A DNA stretch of 60,364 bases from an uncultured Atopobiaceae bacterium (GCA_944320385.1 CALUHH010000013.1:1-60364), one strand, 5' to 3'. Positions 15,627 through 23,991 are shown, numbered from the stretch's first letter. Notes: generated by a model from the letters alone, not told the origin. Translations and numbers: made by a program.

Positions 15627-16301
15627 ATGGCGCGGATTCTGGTGGTGGACGACGAGCGGGCGATCGCGGAGACGCTCGAGCGGGTGCTTGCGCTCGACGG
15701 GCACGTGGTGACGTCCGTGTGCGACCCCGCGCGCGTGCCTGGCATGGACCTCACCCGCTACGACCTGCTGATCCTTGACGTTATGATGCCGGGGCTCGAC
15801 GGCTTTGAGCTGCTTCGGGCCATCCGCTCCCGCGTGGACGCGCCGGTGTTGTTCCTCACGGCGCGCATTGCCGAGAAGGACGCGGTGCTGGGCCTCGGCC
15901 TGGGCGCGGACGACTACCTCCGCAAGCCCTTCGGGGTCGACGAGCTGCGTGCCAAGGTGGCCGCGCACCTGCGCCGGGAGCGTCGTCCGCACGTGAGCGC
16001 GCTCGCCTTCGACGAGTGCGGCACGGAGCTGCGCGTCCTTCTCGCCTCCAAGCAGATTGAGGTGGGCGGACAGGTCGTGCCGCTCACCGCCACCGAGTAC
16101 GAGATCTGCGAGTTTCTCGCCCGACGCCCTGGGCAGGTGTTCTCGCGCTCCCAGCTGCGCGAGCACGTGCTCGGCTGGGAGAGCGTCGCGGGCGACGACG
16201 CCATCTCGATGCACGTGAGCCGCGCGCGCAGAAAGCTCGGGGCCGCTGGGGTGGACCCGATCGAAACCGTCTGGAAGGTGGGGTACAAATGGCAGCTGTG
16301 A
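15627..16301 (+). CDS. OmpR/PhoB-family response regulator
   Basis: 224 residues. The receiver domain has Asp8/Asp9, phospho-acceptor Asp51 (LILDVMMPGLDG), Thr78 and Lys100. The winged-helix output domain (about 125-224) has TATEYEICEFLARRPGQVFS and SMHVSRARRKLG. It overlaps the kinase gene by 13 bases, so the pair is translationally coupled. The partner kinase lacks an ATPase domain (see 16289), so phosphorylation may come from another kinase or acetyl-phosphate, or the regulator may be idle. Confidence 0.93.
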   Translation: MARILVVDDERAIAETLERVLALDGHVVTSVCDPARVPGMDLTRYDLLILDVMMPGLDGFELLRAIRSRVDAPVLFLTARIAEKDAVLGLGLGADDYLRKPFGVDELRAKVAAHLRRERRPHVSALAFDECGTELRVLLASKQIEVGGQVVPLTATEYEICEFLARRPGQVFSRSQLREHVLGWESVAGDDAISMHVSRARRKLGAAGVDPIETVWKVGYKWQL

Positions 16302-17278
16302 GCAAGGATACGGCCAGCGCCGCCGCGGGGCGGCGCGCCTGGCGCGGCCTGCCGATGGGCTTTGTGGTCGGCCGCTACTTCGTGTACGTGATCGTGGGGC
16401 TTCTGGCGATCGCGCTCTGGGCGCAGCTTGCGCTCAAGGGGATGCTGCGGTCGGGCGAGGTCTACCCGGCCGACTACGGCTCCGAGCACGTCGAGGAGGT
16501 GCTGCAGAGGCTTGTCGCGCAGGACGAGTTCGACCCGGAGGCCATACCCTCCGCCTACTGGTACCTGCTGGTGGACGAGAAGGGCAACGAGCTTGCGAGC
16601 GACCTGGGCGACGAGTACTCGATTCTTCGCTCTGTTGCGGAGCACCTCAAGGGGACGACGTCGTTTCCCGGCTGGCACGTCGAGGAGCTGCCGCGCTACT
16701 ACGACATCTGGGGAAGCGCCGTGCACCACTACCGGTACGCCCGGCTCGACAACGGCACCATCGTCCTTCTCGCGTACCAGAACCTGCCGCAGTACGCCAC
16801 GCGCGAGCTGCGCGACAGCCGGCCCAACGTTTTGGTGCAGCTGGGGTGGACCTGCGCGGGAGCGGGCGCGGCGCTGATCGTGGGCGTGGGCGCCTGGGCC
16901 GCGCACGTGATCTCGCGCAAGCTCCGGCCGGCGGCGGAGGCGGCGGCGCGCATCGAGGCCTCCGACCTCGACTCCCCGGTGGGCCGCTCCAACGTGCGCC
17001 AGGTGAACGACCTGCTGGCGGCGATGGAGCGCATGCGCGCGGCGCTGCGCGAGACGCTCGACGCGCGCTGGCGTGCCGAGGAGGAGCGCCGCGAGACCGT
17101 GACGCAGCTCGCGCACGAGCTCAAGACGCCGCTCACGGTGGTGAGCGCCAACGCGGAGCTGCTCGCGCGGGGTGAGGCCACGGGGCCGGACGCCGAGGCC
17201 GCGGCCGCTGCGGTGGTCGACGCCGCCCGCGAGCTCGACGAGTGCGCCTCCCGCATCATGTCCGCTGCCTTCAAGTAG
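16289..17278 (+). CDS. truncated sensor histidine kinase (no ATPase domain)
   Basis: 329 residues. Membrane segments lie near 26-47 and 186-206, with an extracytoplasmic sensor region between, then a HAMP-like segment and the H-box ETVTQLAHELKTPLTVVSAN (His276). The protein stops after the HisKA helices (ASRIMSAAFK). The N, G1 and G2 boxes of the HATPase_c domain, about 110-130 residues, are absent, and none follow in any nearby frame before the convergent gene. The TAG stop is the first three bases of palindrome C2. It may be a decayed kinase, or a sensor that needs a second protein. The reading frame is otherwise clean. Confidence 0.85.
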   Translation: MAAVSKDTASAAAGRRAWRGLPMGFVVGRYFVYVIVGLLAIALWAQLALKGMLRSGEVYPADYGSEHVEEVLQRLVAQDEFDPEAIPSAYWYLLVDEKGNELASDLGDEYSILRSVAEHLKGTTSFPGWHVEELPRYYDIWGSAVHHYRYARLDNGTIVLLAYQNLPQYATRELRDSRPNVLVQLGWTCAGAGAALIVGVGAWAAHVISRKLRPAAEAAARIEASDLDSPVGRSNVRQVNDLLAAMERMRAALRETLDARWRAEEERRETVTQLAHELKTPLTVVSANAELLARGEATGPDAEAAAAAVVDAARELDECASRIMSAAFK

Positions 17279-17308
17279 GTCAAAAGGGGACAGACCCCTT
17301 TTGACCTA
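17276..17308. terminator. stop-to-stop palindrome between convergent genes (C2)
   Basis: TAGGTCAAAAGGGG and its exact complement surround ACAGA. The first three bases are the kinase's TAG; the last three, read leftward, are the ABC-F gene's TAG. A strong hairpin in both directions, so very probably a bidirectional terminator. Confidence 0.9.
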
Positions 17309-18808
17309 TCGCTCTCGCACACGGCCGTCACGGACCTCCCAGGTGCGGCTAGTGCAGGCATCGAGGAACCGCCGGTCGTGGCTCACCAACAGGAGCGCCC
17401 CCGGATAGGCCGCGAGCGCGCGCTCGAGCGCCTCGGTGGAGTGCAGGTCAAGGTGGTTGGTCGGCTCGTCCATGACGATGAGCGCGGGGTGGCGCAGGAT
17501 GCCCTCGGCGAGCATGAGCTTGCGGAGCTCGCCGGGGCTCGTGCGCCCGCCCTCGAGGATGCGGTCCGGGTCGGAGTTGAGCTGCGCGACGGTCGAGAGC
17601 GCGCGCCCGCGCTCGGCGGGGGAGAGGCCTGCCGCGCGCGCCGTCACGGCGTCTCGGGCGTCTGCCGGGAGCTCCTGTGGGATGTCCAGCACCTCCAGGG
17701 CGAGTCCCGCCTCCGCCGCCTGGGCGAGAAGAACTCGCAGGTGCGAAAGGAGCGTGGACTTGCCGGCTCCGTTGGGTCCGACGACGCCCACGTGGTCGGT
17801 GCTCCCCACCCAGAGCTCGGGTATCTCGAGCGTGCCCTCCGGGCCGCAGGGGATGGTCGCGGGCGGTACGTGCAGCACCGTGCGCCGTCGCGCGGGCTCG
17901 GCGTCCATCCAGAGGTCGCCGTCGTAGCGCTTGGCCACGCGGGCGGCCGCCAGGCGCTCCTGAGCTGCGGCAAGGCGCGCATCCATCTGGGAGGAGAGGC
18001 GCCCCGCCTGCCCGTCCTTGCCGGTGAAGATGGCAAGGTCGATGCGCCCGCGAGCGTCACGGTCTCGCGGGTCCAGGTTCCGCTTGCTGCGCCGTGCGTC
18101 CGCGCGCGCGGCCTCGTGGGCCCGCTTGTCCTTCTCGGCCGCCAGGCGCGCGAGCTCGCGCCGCGCGTTCTGACGCTCGGCTGCCGCGGAGCTGCGCTCG
18201 AGCTCGGCCTGGGCGTGCGCAGAGCTGTAGCCGCCCGGGCGCACGACGATGCCGCCGGGCTCAAAGGACGCGCAGCGCGTGGCGAGAAGATCGACGAGCT
18301 CGCGGTCGTGGCTCACGAGGATCCCGATGCCGCGGAAGCGCTCGAGCGCCGCGCCCAGCTGCTCGCGGGCGTCCGCGTCCAGGTGGTTGGTCGGCTCGTC
18401 GGCCGCGAGCACGTCCGGACCGCTCCAGAGCGCGACCGCCACCTGCAGCTTCTTGCGCTCGCCAAAGGAGAGCTCGTCCCAGCGCCACGGCAGGTCGTCG
18501 GCTATGCGGAAGCTCTCGCGCAGCTTCCGGGCAACCCGGCCGTAGTCCAGCGCGAAGTCGGCGAGCGCCTCGGGCGGCTCGTCGGCGTCCTGCGCCACGT
18601 AGGCGCAGACGAGGTCGCGCGTGACCGAGCCGGCGTCCGGGCGCAGGAGCCCGCACGCGATCTTGGCCAGCGTGGTCTTGCCGCAGCCGTTGTCGCCCAG
18701 AAGCGCGGTCCAGCCGACGGGAAAGGTGATGGTGAGGTTGTTGATGACGGCCTCGCGGGCCGCGGGATAGGCGTACGTGACGCCGGAGAGCACCAGTTGC
18801 ATAGACAT
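17306..18808 (-). CDS. ABC-F family ATPase
   Basis: 500 residues with two ATP-binding domains and no membrane segment. Domain 1 has GDNGCGKTT, LSFGERKKLQ and AADEPTNHLD. Domain 2 has GPNGAGKST, TSPGELRKLM and MDEPTNHLD. The linker, rich in Arg/Ala/Lys (about 220-310), is the ribosome-contacting arm in this family. The linker style (ARGRIDLAIFTG) recalls Lsa/Vga-type ribosome protectors, but sequence alone does not prove drug resistance. I take ATG 18808 (MSMQLVLSGVTYAYP) as the start. It is divergent from a TetM-like GTPase, an interesting pairing of two ribosome-acting families. Confidence 0.88.
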   Translation of the reverse strand: MSMQLVLSGVTYAYPAAREAVINNLTITFPVGWTALLGDNGCGKTTLAKIACGLLRPDAGSVTRDLVCAYVAQDADEPPEALADFALDYGRVARKLRESFRIADDLPWRWDELSFGERKKLQVAVALWSGPDVLAADEPTNHLDADAREQLGAALERFRGIGILVSHDRELVDLLATRCASFEPGGIVVRPGGYSSAHAQAELERSSAAAERQNARRELARLAAEKDKRAHEAARADARRSKRNLDPRDRDARGRIDLAIFTGKDGQAGRLSSQMDARLAAAQERLAAARVAKRYDGDLWMDAEPARRRTVLHVPPATIPCGPEGTLEIPELWVGSTDHVGVVGPNGAGKSTLLSHLRVLLAQAAEAGLALEVLDIPQELPADARDAVTARAAGLSPAERGRALSTVAQLNSDPDRILEGGRTSPGELRKLMLAEGILRHPALIVMDEPTNHLDLHSTEALERALAAYPGALLLVSHDRRFLDACTSRTWEVRDGRVRER

Positions 18809-18955
18809 CTCATCTCTGGCGAGGCGCCGAGCGGGCGTCCTTCTCGCCATCAGGGGTTTCTTGGTCGAGGATGTCTAGCGAATGCGCAAGGCTCCGGGTC
18901 CTTTCGACGGGGTCACGACGCCGCCAGTATGCCGCGCCCGCTCATGGGCGTCAAG

Positions 18956-18984
18956 TGATACAAAGGGACAGTCCCTTCGTATCA
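18956..18984. repeat. 29-bp near-perfect palindrome just before an RBS (A3)
   Basis: TGATACAAAGGGAC pairs with GTCCCTTCGTATCA, one mismatch, around an A. GGGAGG follows three bases later and the GTPase gene starts at 18997. Same placement as A1 and A2. Confidence 0.88.
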
Positions 18985-18996
18985 TCGGGAGGTATC

Positions 18997-21000
18997 ATGA
19001 GACAGGCGGTCGTGGGTCTTCTGGCGCACGTCGACGCGGGCAAGACCACGCTCGCGGAGTCGATGCTCGCCGCCGCGGGCGCCATTCGCAACCCCGGCCG
19101 CGTCGACAGCGGCGACTCTCACCTCGACACCGACGCCATGGAGCGCGAGCGCGGCATCACGATCTTCTCGTCCAGCGCGGCACTCGACTGGGATGACGCC
19201 CACCTCATGCTCGTGGACGCGCCCGGCCACGTGGACTTCTCCGCCGAGGCGGAGCGCACGCTGCAGGCCCTCGACTACGCGATCCTCGTGGTGGGCGCGG
19301 GCGACGGCGTCCAGGGCCACACCGAGACGCTCTGGGACCTGCTCGAGCGCCACTCGATCCCGACCTTCGTCTTCGTGAACAAGTGCGACCTGGAAAACCC
19401 CGGGCGAGAAGAACTTCTCGCCGAGCTTTCCGCCCGCCTCTCGCCGGGCTGCGTCGACGCGGCCGCGCTGCTTGCCGGCGACCCGGAGGCCACGGAGGAG
19501 GCGGCCGCAAGCGACGAGGCAGCTCTGGACGAGTATCTGGAGAGCGGCGAGCTCGCTACGGCAACGCTCGCGCGCATCGTGGCCGCCCGCGGGGTCTTTC
19601 CGTGCTTCTTCGGCGCGGCGCTGCGCGACGACGGCGTGCGCGAGCTGCTCGACGGCGTCTCCCGCCTCATCGCCGAGAAGGGCTGGCCCACGGAGTTTGC
19701 TGCCCGCGTCTACCGCGTGAGTCGCGGCGCCCGCGGCGAGCGGCTTGCCTGGGTGAAGGTGACGGGCGGCTCGCTGCGCGCCAAGATGCAGCTCGCGGGC
19801 AGCGACCGCGGCGTCGCGTGGCAGGAGAAGGTCAACGAGGTGCGCCTCTACCAGGGCGCGAGCTTCGAGACCGTCGCCGAGGTGCCCGCGGGGCGGATCT
19901 GCGCCGTCACGGGCCTCACGCACGTGGTGCCCGGGAGCCCCCTCGGCGCCGAGCCTGCCGGCGAGCGCCCGGTGCTTGCGCCCGTCCTGTCCTACCAGGT
20001 GATTCCCGAGCCCGGGGCGGACGTCTCCGCGCTCGTGCGGGCGCTGCGGGAGCTTGCGGGCGAGGACCCGATGCTCGGCGTGACCTGGCACGAGCAGCTG
20101 CAGGAGGCGCACGTCCAGCTCATGGGCGAGGTCCAGCAGGACGTGATTGCCGAGCTGCTGCGCGAGCGCTACGGCATGAGCGTCACCTTCGGCCCGGGCG
20201 GCATCCTCTACAAGGAGACCGTGACCGCGCCTGCCGAGGGCGTGGGCCACTTCGAGCCGCTGCGCCACTACGCCGAGGCGCGCCTCTCGGTGGAGCCGCT
20301 CTCGCGCGGCGCCGGCGTGGAGTTTGGTACCCGCTGCTCCACCGACGATCTGGACCTCAACTGGCAGCGCCTCGTCCTCACCAACGCGATGGAGCGCGAC
20401 CACCTGGGGACCCTCACGGGCGCACCACTCACCGACGTGCGCATCACGCTGCTCGCGGGCCGCGCGCACCCCAAGCACACCGAGGGCGGAGACTTCCGCC
20501 AGGCCACCTACCGCGCCGTTCGCCAGGCGCTCATGGGCGCGCGCGAGCGCGGGGAGTGCCTGCTTCTGGAGCCGTGGTACCGCTTTCGCCTGACCGTGCC
20601 TGCCGACCGCGTGGGCCGCGCGCTCACCGACCTCACGCGCATGGCGGCCGTCTTCGAGTCCCCCGCGACGTCCGGCGACACGGCGCGCATCGCGGGCGAG
20701 GTCCCTGCCTCCGAGGTGGGGGAGTACGCGCTCGAGGTGGCACGCTACACGGGTGGGCGCGGGCGGCTCTCGCTGGAGCTCGCGGGCTACCGGCCGTGCC
20801 ACAACGCCGACGAGGTCATCGCCGCCGCGGCCTACGACCCTGAGGCCGACCTCCCCAACACGCCGGACTCCGTCTTCTGCAGCCACGGTGCCGGCCACAC
20901 CGTCAAGTGGTACGACGTCCCGGAGCACGCGCACACCGTCGCCGACCCCGCGCGGCTGCGCCCGTACCGCCCCGCCGACGCCGCGTTCTTCTCCAAATGA
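18997..21000 (+). CDS. TetM-like EF-G-family GTPase
   Basis: 667 residues, close to Tet(M)/Tet(W) ribosomal protection proteins (about 640). GTPase motifs: AHVDAGKTTL (G1), RERGITI (G2), DAPGHVDF (G3), NKCD (G4). Domains II-V follow, with EAHVQLMGEVQQDVI and FGPGGILYKETV. In domain IV, the tip loop that reads YSPVSTP in Tet(M) is replaced by HPKHTEGGDF, so drug displacement by the known mechanism is doubtful. Many anaerobes carry such paralogues of unknown role. The start at 18997 has GGGAGG ahead. Its TGA lies in repeat C3. Confidence 0.85.
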   Translation: MRQAVVGLLAHVDAGKTTLAESMLAAAGAIRNPGRVDSGDSHLDTDAMERERGITIFSSSAALDWDDAHLMLVDAPGHVDFSAEAERTLQALDYAILVVGAGDGVQGHTETLWDLLERHSIPTFVFVNKCDLENPGREELLAELSARLSPGCVDAAALLAGDPEATEEAAASDEAALDEYLESGELATATLARIVAARGVFPCFFGAALRDDGVRELLDGVSRLIAEKGWPTEFAARVYRVSRGARGERLAWVKVTGGSLRAKMQLAGSDRGVAWQEKVNEVRLYQGASFETVAEVPAGRICAVTGLTHVVPGSPLGAEPAGERPVLAPVLSYQVIPEPGADVSALVRALRELAGEDPMLGVTWHEQLQEAHVQLMGEVQQDVIAELLRERYGMSVTFGPGGILYKETVTAPAEGVGHFEPLRHYAEARLSVEPLSRGAGVEFGTRCSTDDLDLNWQRLVLTNAMERDHLGTLTGAPLTDVRITLLAGRAHPKHTEGGDFRQATYRAVRQALMGARERGECLLLEPWYRFRLTVPADRVGRALTDLTRMAAVFESPATSGDTARIAGEVPASEVGEYALEVARYTGGRGRLSLELAGYRPCHNADEVIAAAAYDPEADLPNTPDSVFCSHGAGHTVKWYDVPEHAHTVADPARLRPYRPADAAFFSK

Positions 21001-21031
21001 TTAAAGGGGTGCTGTCCCCTTTTGAACCATT
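20996..21031. terminator. palindrome containing a stop codon, AAAGGGG type (C3)
   Basis: AATGATTAAAGGGG pairs imperfectly with CCCCTTTTGAACCATT around TGCTGT. The GTPase gene's TGA (20998-21000) is in the left arm. Its right end touches element D3. Probably a terminator. Confidence 0.75.
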
Positions 21032-21152
21032 GAGGGTATGTACGATCATCGACTCGTTCGTCCTTCTCGCCTGTGCCTCTGACCTGCGACTTTGCGAGAA
21101 GGACCTCGGGGTGTACTGTACATATCCGGTATGCGCGCCGTACATACCCTCA
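21031..21152. repeat. inverted-repeat element, TGAGGGTATGTACA family (D3)
   Basis: Left arm TGAGGGTATGTAC (21031-21043), right arm GTACATACCCTCA (21140-21152). The centre has an inverted motif pair: GTCCTTCTCGC at 21059 and GCGAGAAGGAC at 21094-21104, with GACCTGCGACTTT between. It stands 21 bases ahead of the next gene's start. Confidence 0.88.
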
Positions 21153-21173
21153 AAGGACGTCAGGAGGTCAGAG

Positions 21174-21671
21174 ATGAGCGAGAAACCCCAGTTCAGGGAA
21201 GCCGAGCGCGCAGACGTGCCGCTGATTCTTCAGTTCATTCGCGAGTTGGCCGACTACGAGGGCATGCTCGACGAGGTCGTGGCGGACGAGCCCACGCTCG
21301 AGGAGTGGATCTTCGACCGCGGGCGCGCCGAGGTGGTCTTTGCGCTGGAAGACGGTCGCGAGGTCGGTTTTGCCCTCTTCTTCTACAACTTCTCGACCTT
21401 CCTGGGTCGCGCGGGCCTCTACCTGGAAGACCTCTACGTCCGTCCCGAGCACCGCGGCAAGGGCTACGGAAAGGCGCTCCTCAAGCGGCTCGCGCAGATT
21501 GCGGTGGAGCGCGGGTGTGGCCGGCTCGAGTGGTGGTGTCTCGACTGGAACCGCCCGAGCATTGATTTCTACCTCGCGATGGGTGCCGAGCCCATGAGCG
21601 ACTGGACGGTCTATCGCGCGGCCGGCGACGCTCTTGCAGCCCTCGCGCAGCCAGCGCGCCAATCAAATTAG
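21174..21671 (+). CDS. GNAT-family N-acetyltransferase
   Basis: 165 residues of the diamine/spermidine acetyltransferase-like type. FREAERADVPLILQFIRELA is the first helix, LYLEDLYVRPEHRGKGYGKA holds the acetyl-CoA loop (HRGKGYGKALL), and EWWCLDWNRPSIDFYLAMGA is the typical C-terminal signature. The ATG at 21174 has AGGAGG upstream, immediately after repeat D3. The acceptor (polyamine, amino acid or drug) cannot be decided. Monocistronic. Confidence 0.92.
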   Translation: MSEKPQFREAERADVPLILQFIRELADYEGMLDEVVADEPTLEEWIFDRGRAEVVFALEDGREVGFALFFYNFSTFLGRAGLYLEDLYVRPEHRGKGYGKALLKRLAQIAVERGCGRLEWWCLDWNRPSIDFYLAMGAEPMSDWTVYRAAGDALAALAQPARQSN

Positions 21672-21705
21672 CATGCCTTTTCGGCCTTCAAGGCGGTCGA
21701 GGTTC

Positions 21706-21898
21706 CTGGGGACGTGAGGTGTGTCACTTTTGGCGAGGTTTGTGCAGCGAATGGAAGGCCCCCTTCTTAATTCGACGCACTCCCAATCAAAGAGCGTGTG
21801 TTTCGCCAGATGATCTTGGTCAGAAACGTCGTGGATAATGCGGTCCGTCTCTGCTGCCACACAGACCTCGCCAAAAGCGACACACCTCACGTCCCCAG
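21706..21898. repeat. 39-bp inverted repeat, TGTGTCACTTTT family (D14)
   Basis: Left arm 21706-21744 and right arm 21860-21898 match at 37 of 39 positions around a 115-base AT-richer centre. The word TGTGTCACTTTTNNYGAG recurs at 43011. The stretch 21672-22061 has no gene I can support; a 75-residue open frame across the arms is an artefact of the repeat. Confidence 0.88.
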
Positions 21899-22061
21899 GA
21901 GCCCCGACGGCTTCAGCGGTTCAAATTGTGGCGGCTTCCTTTGAAGCTGCTCCTGTTCCATGCCAGCTCAGCCGGCCTGTCAAAGGGTTTGGACAGGGCG
22001 CCCGCCCGATTATCGGTCGTCATCGCCTCATATGCGGGTAAGCTTGCCCTGAGGAGGCAAC

Positions 22062-22685
22062 ATGGACGAGCAGCGTACATCGCGGCAGATCATCGGTGCC
22101 CGCATCCGAGAGCTCCGCGAGGCGTCGGGCATCTCTCAGGGCGAGCTGGCCGGGCGCGCCTACGTGGCACGCCAGACCGTAAATAACTGGGAGACGGGAA
22201 AGACCCTCATCGACGTGCAGAGCCTCGCGCTCGTGGCCGGGGCCCTGGGAACCACGGCGGGCGAGCTTCTGGGCGAGAGGGGCGCCGAGGCCGTGCGCGC
22301 CGAGGCGGACCTCCGCCATCGCCTGATCGTGCTGCTGGTGGGCTACGGGCTTCTTGTGCTCCTCTGGGTGGCACTGGCCGTGACGGGGGCGGCGCTGGAC
22401 AGCGCGGGGGCCGAGACAGCCTCCATCGTTGCGAATGCGGCCATGGCCGGTGTGTCGGTTGCGGCGGGCGCGTGCTGGTTTGGCCTCTGGCACCTCGTGA
22501 AGGAGCATGACCTCCCCACGGCGACGCGGCTCGTGGCGTTTCTCGAGGGACGCGACCCCGCTGCGGACCCGCCGCGCGGCTTTCTCTACGACTGCGTCCT
22601 GCCGCACTGGCGCGCCTGGGAGCTTCTGCTGTGGGTCCCGCTCGTCGTCATGTACGTGACGGTTCTTCTCTCCGCAGCGGCTTAG
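22062..22685 (+). CDS. XRE-family regulator fused to membrane domain
   Basis: 207 residues. Residues 8-65 are a Cro/CI helix-turn-helix (IGARIRELREASGISQGELA, then YVARQTVNNWETGKTL). The rest has membrane segments near 90-110, 120-145 and 185-205. One-protein membrane-tethered XRE regulators of this layout are widespread in Firmicutes and Actinobacteria; the signals are unknown. The ATG follows GAGGAGG. Its stop overlaps the stop of the convergent VanZ-RDD gene by four bases. Confidence 0.88.
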   Translation: MDEQRTSRQIIGARIRELREASGISQGELAGRAYVARQTVNNWETGKTLIDVQSLALVAGALGTTAGELLGERGAEAVRAEADLRHRLIVLLVGYGLLVLLWVALAVTGAALDSAGAETASIVANAAMAGVSVAAGACWFGLWHLVKEHDLPTATRLVAFLEGRDPAADPPRGFLYDCVLPHWRAWELLLWVPLVVMYVTVLLSAAA

Positions 22686-23677
22686 ACAAGGTCGTAGGGC
22701 ATCGCTCGCATCACCAGGTAGAAGAGCGCGAGGATCGGCCACGCCAGCGGGAAGAAGAAGTACGCCCCGCCCAGCACCACGACGCGCAGCACGTAGAAGG
22801 CCAGGCGCCGCGTCCCCGCGCGCTCCTGGGTCTCGCACGACATGCGCACGAAGGCGCCGCCCGGCGTCGATCCGCCGTGGCGCCAGGGCGCCACGAGCTC
22901 CACCCACACGAACGCCGCGTAGAGCACGACATCCATGACGTGCGCGCGCACGCCCTCGGAGACGCCGAGCAACGCCAGCGCCAGGACGATGGCGCCGCCC
23001 ACCACGAGCGAGAGAAGCGTCACGAGCAGCGTGTCCAGCCAAAAAGCCACGCAGCGGCGCACGAAGCCGGGCGCGTGCGTGACCTCGCCCTCCTCGGCGA
23101 GCGCCCCGGGCGGCAGCACCCGCGCCAGCGCCGCCGCGCACAGCCATCCCACCGCCGCGCCGGTCGTGTTGTAGATGAGGTCGTCGACGTCGGCCGTGCG
23201 GTAGGCGTACGGGTAGATGCCAAAGAGCCCCGTGCCCTGCGCCGCCTCGATGCAAAGCGACGCCAGCAGGCCCACGATCACGGAGCGCCAGAAGCCCCAG
23301 CGCAGCAGACGTCCCGCGATGAAGCCGAGCGGCATGAAGAGCACCACGTTGAACGCGATCTGCGGCAGCGTGCTCACGCCCTCGCGCCGGAAGTCGCCCA
23401 CGAAGGCGAGCGGGTCGAGCTGCCAGGGCACCCCGTAGGTGATGCCGAGGCCAGACGTGCCGCTCGGCAGCGGGTAGAGCGTGAAGCACCCCAGGCCCAG
23501 CACGTAGAGCACGGCGAGGTAGGTGGAGACCACCGTCCCAAAGCGCAGCCGGCCGTCGCGGTGGTAGACCCACGCCAGGATCGGCAGCGTGAGCGCCACC
23601 GAGGCCAGCGGCCAGAGGACCAGCGCCATGAGGAAGTTGTCCGTGTACCCGGAGAGAAAGCGCCTGATGAGGTTCAT
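22682..23677 (-). CDS. VanZ-like / RDD fusion membrane protein
   Basis: 331 residues. The N-terminal half is VanZ-like (FTLYPLPSG, then NVVLFMPLGFIAGRLL, DVDDLIYNTTGAAVGWL). The C-terminal half is an RDD domain (FVRRCVAFWLDTLLVTLLSL, then WRHGGSTPGGAFVRM). About nine membrane segments. VanZ relatives are linked to teicoplanin and lipoglycopeptide tolerance, and RDD proteins to transport; neither role is shown here. The start is ATG 23675-23677, with a motif copy GTTCTTCTCG (23684) eight bases upstream and only a weak ribosome site. Confidence 0.87.
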   Translation of the reverse strand: MNLIRRFLSGYTDNFLMALVLWPLASVALTLPILAWVYHRDGRLRFGTVVSTYLAVLYVLGLGCFTLYPLPSGTSGLGITYGVPWQLDPLAFVGDFRREGVSTLPQIAFNVVLFMPLGFIAGRLLRWGFWRSVIVGLLASLCIEAAQGTGLFGIYPYAYRTADVDDLIYNTTGAAVGWLCAAALARVLPPGALAEEGEVTHAPGFVRRCVAFWLDTLLVTLLSLVVGGAIVLALALLGVSEGVRAHVMDVVLYAAFVWVELVAPWRHGGSTPGGAFVRMSCETQERAGTRRLAFYVLRVVVLGGAYFFFPLAWPILALFYLVMRAMPYDLV

Positions 23678-23779
23678 GTCGTCCGTTCTTCTCGTCTCTT
23701 CGTGCGGCCCCATTGTCTCCCAGGGGCGTGCCCGCCGCCATCGAAATGGCTTACGGTTTCGCAAGGGTCGGTCTCGCCC

Positions 23780-23922
23780 TGAGGGTATGTACAGCCCGCC
23801 TTGAGGGTATGTACACCCCGCCTTGAGGTTCTTCTCGCAAATCCGCAGGTAAGCGCCACGGCCGAGAAGAACGAGCGGGTGGGGAAGTGTACATACCCTC
23901 AAGGGGTGGTGTACATACCCTC
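23780..23922. repeat. inverted-repeat element, TGAGGGTATGTACA family (D4)
   Basis: Two left arms (23780-23793, 23801-23816) and two right arms (23887-23901, 23909-23922). The inner pair matches through its flanks (CCTTGAGGG with CCCTCAAGG). The centre is GTTCTTCTCGCAAATCCGCA, then GGTAAGC, to GCCGAGAAGAAC ending at 23873: an inverted motif pair. Confidence 0.9.
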
Positions 23923-23944
23923 CGGACAAGGCGCAAATGCGGGG

Positions 23945-23991
23945 GTGACATCCCCAAATGTGCGCGCTATCATGTGCTGGAAACGTTTCCA
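23945..23991 (+). promoter_or_regulatory. promoter with LacI-type operator for the MFS gene
   Basis: GTGACA (23945-23950) and TATCAT (23968-23973) are 17 bases apart. TGGAAACGTTTCCA (23978-23991) is a perfect 14-base palindrome with the central CG of LacI/GalR-family operators, placed where transcription would begin. No LacI-family gene is in the window, so the repressor is elsewhere. Confidence 0.65.

Noticed and set aside
17276..17308. An insertion sequence interrupting the histidine kinase
   Set aside because: Only a 33-bp palindrome is present; there is no transposase, no target duplication visible, and no remnant of the missing domain beyond it.
18997..21000. Calling the GTPase a tetracycline resistance gene
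   Set aside because: Domain order fits Tet(M), but the domain IV loop that displaces the drug differs. Only a TetM-like label is supportable.
21663..21890. 75-codon minus-strand frame across inverted repeat D14
   Set aside because: It spans both repeat arms, has no ribosome site I can support, and its sequence is explained by the repeat.
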